From NCBI GenBank assembly GCA_949316495.1, contig OX439006.1:45597918-45661917 (forward strand): a DNA stretch of 64,000 bases. The letters run 5' to 3'. The position numbers and the translations under genes were made by a program. Below, piece by piece: positions 1 through 64,000 of this stretch. Within the stretch, counting starts at the first letter, position 1; the number at the start of each line of letters is the position of its first letter. The notes under the pieces are model-generated. The model worked only from the letters and a program-made list of their open reading frames with translations, made no database searches and was not told the origin of the DNA. The DNA is from Amphiduros pacificus (Eukaryota; Annelida; Polychaeta; Phyllodocida; Hesionidae).

Positions 1-57309
<57,309 letters not shown>

Positions 57310-57419
57310 TTCCCTTGTGTTGTGTGATTACCGAAAGATTCTCATATTTTACAGTGTCTTGTTGTGAACTTGTTGGCACTGAACTTGGTTTTGACCAGGC
57401 GGGGAATTCTGGGACGGCG

Positions 57420-57495
57420 GTTTGTTTACAGCAACTGAACTTTGACCCTGGTTGCCATATCACGTGATCAGGGAAGTAAACACAAGCACGTGTTC
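57420..57495 (-). promoter_or_regulatory. candidate ciliogenic promoter module of the DCDC2-like gene
   Basis: This block lies about 110-185 bp upstream of the ATG. It contains, in plus coordinates, forkhead sites TGTTTACA (57423-57430) and GTAAACA (57476-57482), a DR1-type site TGAACTTTGACCC (57436-57448), an RFX half X-box GTTGCCAT (57451-57458) and CACGTG boxes at 57461-57466 and 57487-57492. Known: RFX factors and FOXJ1 together drive ciliary genes. No TATA box was recognised. Function is inferred from position and motif density only. Confidence 0.45.
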
Positions 57496-57743
57496 ACGGA
57501 GAGCGTCATTTATTGACGGAGAAGATGCTAGTTTGTGACCTAAACTTGGCTGAAGCAGAGTTTTATTTAGTGGACAGACTGTTTTTGTTTTTAGTTAATG
57601 GGGGACAGATTATTTACGTCAATGCGAAATGGCTGGGACCTTTCCATCCACAACTACACAATTATTCAAAATAGTTGAACTTGAAGATGATAGATAATAA
57701 ATATGATTTGTCATAATCATAGAGAAAAATCTTACACTTTCTC

Positions 57744-57744
57744 C

Positions 57745-57775
<31 letters not shown>

Positions 57776-58304
57776 TACTCTCATGATTTTAACCCGCAGA
57801 GGCTGGGATGGAACTGAAAACCCCAGAGCCTGAATTAGGGAAATATTCTATCATTATTGGTACCCTGATTTAGGACTAGCTGAAATTTGGTACCCTGATT
57901 TAGGACTAGCTGAATTTTTGATACCCTCATTTAGGGATGATGCAGAAGGAGGAGATTTGGAAAAGGGGATTGTGATCCCTGTTTTAGGGAGAAATTTGAA
58001 AAACAGTACCCTGTTTTAGGGAAAATGATAAAATATCTTAACCCGGATGGAACTGAAAACCCCAGAGCCTGATTTAGGGAAATATTCTATCATTATTGGT
58101 ACCCTGATTTAGGACTAGCTGAATTTTTGATACCCTCATTTAGGGATGATGCAGAAGGGAGAGATTTGGAAGGGCGATTGTGATCCCTGTTTTAGGGAGA
58201 AATGATGAAATATCTTAACCTGTTTTAGGGAAAATATCAGCGAAAAGGACCCTATTTAGCCCAGCTTCCCCGGTAATGCTGACTATGAGAGTAACCCCCC
58301 CGGG
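57744..58304. mobile_element. non-autonomous TIR element with 8 bp target-site duplication (hAT-like)
   Basis: ACTTTCTC flanks it exactly on both sides (57736-57743; 58305-58312). The left end is CCC, then 29 G, then TACTCTCAT. The right end reads inward CCC, seven G, TTACTCTCAT. The interior holds two direct copies of a block starting GGATGGAACTGAAAACCCCA (about 57806 and 58045) and many (A)CCCTG(A/T)TTTAGG words. No transposase. 8 bp duplications with short TIRs are typical of hAT elements; family assignment is inferred. Confidence 0.75.
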
Positions 58305-59350
58305 ACTTTCTCTATGGTCATAATCAATACTTCGAGGTATTGTCATAATATATGCTGTCATTGTCATAATATATGCTGCTTCTTTGCTATGCTCACAAAT
58401 AGGGCCAATAACCGTAAATTCCGCACATCATCACTAGAAATGGCAGACAAAGGGATATAACTTTTTTACTACTCAGAATACATCTACAAATGATATGTGA
58501 TCGAATGTCAACCTTCTTAGGCTATTTTGATCAAATATTGCCAGTGATCTTGAAGACCCTTCAATGACCTTGAAAATAGAAAGCATATTTCCACGAAATT
58601 ATCTACATGTTTTATTATCCTACCATCTACATCTTTCAAATACGAGCTCGTAGAGTCCTTATTCATCAAAATCTGTTCATAATTAACAATTTGAGAGCAA
58701 TTTATAATTTTGCAGTCAATCTATAAGGGAAAACAGAGGAAAATACTATAATACTAAGTTTTTTTGAAATAATATAAAAATTGCAGCTTACTGGGGGTTA
58801 GTTTATGAAAATATATAGAATACTGCACAGAAAAACACATTAATACTAAAAAGAAATTGAAAAAAAAGTCTGTCAATTTCAAGATTTATTATGAAGCTAA
58901 AATGATTAAAAATAGCTTAAATCGGTAGGGTTACAAAAGTGACAAATTGACAGACTTTAATTTCACCTCACATTTATTTTTGAGATATTAGATAAATTGA
59001 ATATTAATCTAATTTCAGAAAATAATCAGCAATAAGTTGCTCTTATCATAATAATACCTAAAAAAGAAGAAATATTCCCTGAAAAATATGAGAAAATTAG
59101 TCATGAATAGAAATGATTAAAAAAAAAAATATAATAAAAAATATATTGAATGTAGGGTCAATTGGGTTATAACATTTTGATAATTTTTGAAAAAATGGCA
59201 TTCTATGTGGTTGAAATGGCATTCTGTGTGGTCAAACACGGCCAATATTAAATGTCACTGAAAGTGCTCTGCAGGGTGCTTTCTGGACGTCCGCTCCTCC
59301 CACTGCTATAAACCCGTTACATGCACTATTTCACTCATTCTCGCTGATGT

Positions 59351-59959
59351 TGGTCTTTGTCAGTAATTATATTATCCAACAAAACATGGTCAGTACATTA
59401 TATGTGTGCTATAGTGTATAATAATAATGTACATGTAATAATAATAATTTATATGAATTAATCTTATAAAGTGTTGATCGTATGTAATATTCTTGCAAGA
59501 TTTACAAGTCAAGGTCACACCTTTGCGCATACGATCTTAGCCTTCGCGCACTGACCTTTCTTCAATGCCAAAAGATGAAAATTAATATATCGATCATCTG
59601 ACTTACATATTTGACCCCGATTTTGTCACAATGTACACGTGCGTGAGTTCCAGCTTGTTACAAAAGTATACAATTTGGCGCTGCTCAGTCAGTTCTTGAC
59701 CGATTTACATCATTGACAACTCAAAATTGAGCTATTGAGCTCTTCTCTTCAAATATGAAGAAAGGTCAGTGCGCAAAGGCTAACATTGCATGCACATAGG
59801 TGTGACCTTGACTTGTAAATCTTGCAAGAATATTACATACAATCAACACTTTATAAGATTAACTTATGTAAATTATTACTGGTGGGTATACCCCACTATA
59901 GCACACATATAATGTACTGACCATGTTTTGTTGGATAATATAATGACTGACAAAGACCA
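59351..59959. mobile_element. foldback (long inverted repeat) element
   Basis: Arms of about 205-213 bp (59351-59564; 59756-59959) begin TGGTCTTTGTCAGT and stay about 85-90% identical by eye, including GTAATATTCTTGCAAGATTT and CGCACTGACCTTTCTTCA. The loop is about 190 bp. I found no target-site duplication, so insertion as a unit is not proven. Confidence 0.7.
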
Positions 59960-59986
59960 AAATGTGCGAAATTGACAGTTGTTGGC

Positions 59987-60018
59987 CCTTGTAATCTGTT
60001 TGAAAACAGATTACAAGG
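59987..60018. repeat. 32 bp near-perfect palindrome
   Basis: CCTTGTAATCTGTTT is followed after two bases by its exact complement. It lies 65 bp upstream of the LINE ORF1 start and may be in its 5' UTR. Confidence 0.8.
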
Positions 60019-60082
60019 TTAAATATAGAACTTTATAGAAAGTACAGAATTCTTTCCATTGTATACTTCTTACAGACTTTTG

Positions 60083-60280
60083 ATGGCATCAAATGAATTT
60101 ATTGAATCGCTTCATGAAAAATTAATTTTCGGAAGAAATTCTAACATAAAGTACAAAAATATGCAACAATTAGATAGTAAAGCAATTCCCTGTCAAAACT
60201 ATGAGAAGAATGGGGAGTGCAGGTTTGGGGATAGATGCAAATTTTTGCATTCATTGAAGAGGCAAAAATTTAACAAATGA
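60083..60280 (+). CDS. LINE ORF1, short CCCH zinc-finger protein
   Basis: 65 codons from ATG at 60083 (MASNEFIESL) to TGA at 60278-60280. Residues 38-57 or so form a C-x8-C-x5-C-x3-H finger (CQNYEKNGECRFGDRCKFLH), the RNA-binding CCCH class, followed by a basic end (LKRQKFNK). Known CR1/L2 ORF1 proteins are usually several hundred residues, so this one is very short. The stop is in the same frame as ORF2, so the finger may be the N-terminus of a single larger protein made by read-through, or the TGA may be a mutation. Confidence 0.75.
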   Translation: MASNEFIESLHEKLIFGRNSNIKYKNMQQLDSKAIPCQNYEKNGECRFGDRCKFLHSLKRQKFNK

Positions 60281-60316
60281 CGGGGTCGGGGGGACATAAG
60301 GTTTCAGAAGAGAAAT

Positions 60317-63300
60317 ATGTATAATGAAAGAATCTTGTATAACCAAAATTTAAATCATGTAGATAATGATAATGCTTATAGGTATGAATATGGTAGTGTG
60401 AACTACTGGACCACGATTGGCAGCTCTAAAAATGTCTCTGTGCCATTAAAAAATATAATACCTGGCGATAATGTGAAACTTTTAAAAAATGATTGCATCT
60501 TAGATTACAGCATGAATGAAAATGTTTTTATAAATGAGAAAAACTCTATGAATGGAGATGTTTTTATGATGCAGGACGATTTTAAAGAAAATTGCATGAA
60601 AATAAATTTAAACAAACGTGAAAAAGATTTTAATAATGTCATTTTTTCACATGAAAAGATAAATACCTTATGTCCCCGTAGTCAATGCATAAATCAATGT
60701 CAAAACAAAGTTTTTTATCTTTTAAGTAATAAAGATAGCCAAGAATATGAAACAGCAAATAAACATGTAGAATTTTTAAAGCCCACATATGCTGAGGTAT
60801 TGAAGATTCCAAACAATCAAGAAGTCAATCTATACAATAATATCCGAAAACGCAAGTGTAAAGAATTTAATGGAAGCACATCATCTTTAAATAAAATGGT
60901 GAGAATCAATGATCATATTAAATACATGGCCAGGGGTGAAGGGCTTCCCCAACTGGACACTCTTAATGATAAGCATCTTAATGGTAGCTCTAACATACGA
61001 AACATAAGAAAAAACTTGAACCAATCAAATGCCTTATCTGGGTCACGTGGTCTAAATAACCACACCCACCACAGGATGGTCCGTAAGAGTAGAACAGGTT
61101 TTACTACGCCATTAAACGAAATATCGCTCTCAAATCGATTTGAATATCTTTCTGACAGTAACAAAATTGCAACCCATAATTTCAGGCAAAAGGAACATAG
61201 TCCTTATATTATTAATCACCGCACTAAGTCTCGAAGCGATCGGACGTTCGCTCCGCCCTCCGTTAATCTGATTGGCCGTCATGGGGGGCAATCTGCTGGG
61301 GGTGAAAGAGGTTCCCTCCATAATGACGTCATAGGGTCAATGGCCGGTTTCCCGGTTGAAAGTTGCCTTAATGCTCAGGAGAATACAAATAAAATTAACT
61401 TTAATAGAAACTTAACTAATAACAAAATGAATAGACATGTAAAACATAACCTTAAAAAAAATACACACATTATAATGAACAAAGATCTAACTATTGCAAC
61501 AGCCAATGTTCAAAGTCTTGGAAATAAGACAGAACTGATAAATTTATATATTAATGAAAATAATGTTGACTTATTCTTTATAACTGAAACTTGGATTAAT
61601 GAAATGAATGAACAAATCATAAGAGGTGAAATTAAAGGTAACAACTATGATATTGAACATGTACCACGTGTCCTAAGGTCTGGCGGGGGTCTGGCGATTA
61701 TCTATAGACCTGAAATAGACATAAAGAAAATTAATCACACACATAAATTATCGACAATGGAAATGATGGAAATAAATATTAAAACTAAAAATAAGATATG
61801 CACTATTATTACAATATACAGACCTGAGCCTTCTGATAAGAACAAATATACTTACACAGAATTTTTCGAAGAATTCAGTGAACTACTGTCTTATTATAGC
61901 ACATATACACATGAAGTTATATTGGTGGGCGACTATAACTTTCACATGAATAGACCCGAGAGGCCTAATGTAATAAAATTCAATGAAGTCCTAGATCTAT
62001 ATAATTTACATAATCATGTGACAGAACCAACGCATATTATGGGAAATACGCTCGACCTATTAATAACAGGCATACATAGTAATGTAATTAAGGAACATAT
62101 AGTTGATGAAAAAATATCAGATCACAATATCCTAAGACTTACCTTAAATCTGCAGACTAAAGTCAATAACAAAAAAACTGTATCATATAGAAATTACAAA
62201 AAAATGAATATCGATGAATTTAAAAGAGACATTGAGGAAATGTTCAACGATAGTCAATCATATCAAGATGCAGATCTAAATAAATTACTTGATAAATATA
62301 ACAAATTGACAATGGTACTTGACAAACATGCTCCTAATGTGGAGAAAACCATAAATATTAGGAAACCGGCACCATGGTTATCTGATGATGTAAGGATTGA
62401 AAAAAGAAAGAAAAGAAGACTTGAAAGGAAACATGATAAAACTGGCCTCTCCTCAGATAAGATACAATTTAAAATACAGAGGAACAAATATAATAATATC
62501 ATTAAGAATTCGAAAAACGATTATTATTCGGGAATAATAAATTCAAATAAATCAGATCCGAAAAAATTATTTAAAATATTAAATAAATTACTACATACTA
62601 AAGAGGACACCCCTTTCCCTAGTCATAATGACAAAAAAGAGTTAGCCTCAGAATTTAATAATTTTTTTCTTGAAAAAATTTCGAATCTTAGAGAGTCCAT
62701 GGACCAAATTGATAAAAATAATCAACAAATAAATGAGGAAGTCAGATTTGATACACAGTTGATAAAATTCACATTGTTAAGTGATTCTGAAGTCAAAACA
62801 ATAATTAAAGAATCTGCAAAGAAGTCATGTGAGCTGGATCCAATCCCTACATGGCTTCTAAATGAATGCATGGGGAATTTACTGCCATTAATAAAGGCCA
62901 TCATGAATAAGTCAATCTCATTAGGAGACATGCCTGATGACCTGAAGATGGCCATCATTAGACCCTTAATTAAGAAATTGGGCCTGGAATTGATAAAGAA
63001 GAATTATAGACCAGTCTCGAACCTGGCCTACTTATCAAAATTAATAGAAAGAGCAGTAGCTAAACAGTTTGTGGGACATCTAGTTAGAAATGATATTCAA
63101 GGCCTATTTCAATCAGCCTATAAGGAGTTCCATAGTACTGAAACTGCATTACTCAAAGTGCAGAATGACATCTTAATGGATATTGATGATGGTAAAACGG
63201 TAATGCTGGTACTACTTGATCTATCAGCGGCTTTTGACACTATTGATCATGAAATATTGCTTAATAGACTGGAAAAAAGATGTGGTATCACAGGGACTGC

Positions 63301-64000
63301 CCTTAAATGGTTTAGATCATACTTGTCTAATAGAAAACAATGTGTTGTAATAGATGGTGAAAGATCTGATAATATTAAGATTAAATATGGTGTCCCACAA
63401 GGCTCAGTTTTGGGACCTTTATTATTTACGGCATATATGGAGCCTTTATCAGATATAATTGGTAACTATGGTCTCAAGCATCACATCTATGCTGACGATA
63501 CACAACTCTACATCACCATTGATCCTAAGTCTAAAGAAACTAGAGTTAAGTCCTGCAAGGAGATGGAAAATTGTATTATAGAGGTTAAAAAATTCTTAAT
63601 AGAGAATAAAATGAAGATAAATGATGGAAAGACAGAAATGCTTTTATGTGGTAAAAGCTGTGAATTCAGAAAGAAAAATGTACCTGAAGATATTCTAGTA
63701 GGGGAAACTAGAATCCCTAGATCAAATTCTGTTAAGGATCTAGGGGTTATTCTAGATCAAGAACTATCTATGAAATCACAAATCAGAAAAATGTGTAAAA
63801 ACGGTTTCTTCCATGTAAAAAATTTATCAAGAGTAAGAAATTGTTTAGATGAGGGAACAGCCAACACCCTTGCTCATGCATTTGTCACTTCTACCCTTGA
63901 CTATGGAAATGCCCTTCTAGCGGGTCTTCCTGAGTGTGAATTAGCCAAATTACAAAAATTACAGAACGCTGCGGCGAGGGTAGTTGGGAAGCTCAAAAAG
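60317..64000 (+). CDS. LINE ORF2, endonuclease-reverse transcriptase, open to the window end
   Basis: The frame is open from just after the ORF1 stop (60281). The first ATG is 60317, giving 1,228 codons without a stop. Residues 1-390 are an Asn/Lys-rich region with no domain I recognise. Residues about 391-610 form the endonuclease: ATANVQSL (Asn), ITETW (Glu), VGDYNFH, SDHNI (Asp-His). Residues about 850-1100 form the reverse transcriptase: motif A LLDLSAAFDTIDH (Asp near 968), motif B GVPQGSVLGPLL, motif C YADD (Tyr near 1058), then VKDLGVILD and LDYGNALLAG. All catalytic motifs are present. The protein nicks target DNA and copies its own RNA. The end lies outside the window. Confidence 0.9.
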   Translation, partial: MYNERILYNQNLNHVDNDNAYRYEYGSVNYWTTIGSSKNVSVPLKNIIPGDNVKLLKNDCILDYSMNENVFINEKNSMNGDVFMMQDDFKENCMKINLNKREKDFNNVIFSHEKINTLCPRSQCINQCQNKVFYLLSNKDSQEYETANKHVEFLKPTYAEVLKIPNNQEVNLYNNIRKRKCKEFNGSTSSLNKMVRINDHIKYMARGEGLPQLDTLNDKHLNGSSNIRNIRKNLNQSNALSGSRGLNNHTHHRMVRKSRTGFTTPLNEISLSNRFEYLSDSNKIATHNFRQKEHSPYIINHRTKSRSDRTFAPPSVNLIGRHGGQSAGGERGSLHNDVIGSMAGFPVESCLNAQENTNKINFNRNLTNNKMNRHVKHNLKKNTHIIMNKDLTIATANVQSLGNKTELINLYINENNVDLFFITETWINEMNEQIIRGEIKGNNYDIEHVPRVLRSGGGLAIIYRPEIDIKKINHTHKLSTMEMMEINIKTKNKICTIITIYRPEPSDKNKYTYTEFFEEFSELLSYYSTYTHEVILVGDYNFHMNRPERPNVIKFNEVLDLYNLHNHVTEPTHIMGNTLDLLITGIHSNVIKEHIVDEKISDHNILRLTLNLQTKVNNKKTVSYRNYKKMNIDEFKRDIEEMFNDSQSYQDADLNKLLDKYNKLTMVLDKHAPNVEKTINIRKPAPWLSDDVRIEKRKKRRLERKHDKTGLSSDKIQFKIQRNKYNNIIKNSKNDYYSGIINSNKSDPKKLFKILNKLLHTKEDTPFPSHNDKKELASEFNNFFLEKISNLRESMDQIDKNNQQINEEVRFDTQLIKFTLLSDSEVKTIIKESAKKSCELDPIPTWLLNECMGNLLPLIKAIMNKSISLGDMPDDLKMAIIRPLIKKLGLELIKKNYRPVSNLAYLSKLIERAVAKQFVGHLVRNDIQGLFQSAYKEFHSTETALLKVQNDILMDIDDGKTVMLVLLDLSAAFDTIDHEILLNRLEKRCGITGTALKWFRSYLSNRKQCVVIDGERSDNIKIKYGVPQGSVLGPLLFTAYMEPLSDIIGNYGLKHHIYADDTQLYITIDPKSKETRVKSCKEMENCIIEVKKFLIENKMKINDGKTEMLLCGKSCEFRKKNVPEDILVGETRIPRSNSVKDLGVILDQELSMKSQIRKMCKNGFFHVKNLSRVRNCLDEGTANTLAHAFVTSTLDYGNALLAGLPECELAKLQKLQNAAARVVGKLKK

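Larger units (their letters stand above)
57310..60058. other. 5' flank of the DCDC2-like gene up to the LINE
   Basis: No gene is recognised. It contains the promoter module, a TIR element (57744-58304), a 15 bp perfect inverted repeat AAAGTCTGTCAATTT with arms at 58865-58879 and 58944-58958, the foldback element at 59351-59959 and a palindrome at 59987-60018. A short plus ORF at 57525-57674 (49 codons) faces away from the gene. It resembles nothing known to me. Confidence 0.6.
60019..64000 (+). mobile_element. CR1/L2-like non-LTR retrotransposon (LINE), 5' part, truncated by the window edge
   Basis: A CCCH-finger ORF1 followed by a long ORF2 with an apurinic-like endonuclease and a reverse transcriptase. 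The RT motifs (LLDLSAAFDTIDH, GVPQGSVLGPLL, YADDTQLY) and the LDYGNALLAGLP ... LQNAAARV tail are those of the CR1/L2/Rex group. The 5' boundary is uncertain, between about 59960 and 60080. The 3' end is beyond the window. More than 1,200 codons without a stop suggest a young copy. Confidence 0.85.

Noticed and set aside
57525-57674. 49-codon plus-strand ORF diverging from the DCDC2-like promoter
   Set aside because: Short, no recognised similarity, no splice continuation seen; a bidirectional gene cannot be supported.

Overview
The window is animal (metazoan) genomic DNA: AT-rich, intron-rich and full of minisatellites. The recognisable content is one long spliced host gene and one LINE retrotransposon. 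Conserved splice phases, (TA)n and (CA)n runs, TIR elements and a T-rich-headed interspersed repeat fit an invertebrate, perhaps a mollusc. That taxon guess is weak.

Minus strand, 57309 down past position 1: a doublecortin-domain gene that I identify as a DCDC2 homologue. Ten coding exons can be joined with GT-AG borders and matching phases into 612 residues: DCX domain 1, a linker, DCX domain 2, then a charged tail that leaves the window still open. The tail keeps the DEG-VF / DT-V-(I/V)P-(I/V)DQ signature of vertebrate DCDC2. Exon 8 is a frame-neutral exon with a poor acceptor and is a likely cassette. About 115-190 bp upstream of the ATG lie forkhead sites, an RFX half X-box, a DR1 and two CACGTG boxes. 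This fits a gene used in cilia.

Introns 2 (33 kb) and 5 (15.6 kb) make up most of the window. They hold more than twenty tandem arrays with periods of 15, 20, 21, 25, 30, 36, 44, 45, 51 and 54/57 bp, two long (TA)n tracts and several non-autonomous transposons. Most long ORFs in the window are products of these arrays and are not genes. A full-consensus X-box sits in intron 2 with two weaker ones within 1 kb.

Right flank, 57310-64000: the DCDC2 promoter, a 561 bp TIR element with a perfect 8 bp target-site duplication, a 609 bp foldback element, a 32 bp palindrome, and then the 5' part of a plus-strand CR1/L2-like LINE. Its short ORF1 carries a CCCH zinc finger. Its ORF2 (apurinic endonuclease plus reverse transcriptase) is open for more than 1,200 codons to the window edge. 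ORF1 and ORF2 are in the same frame, separated by a single TGA.
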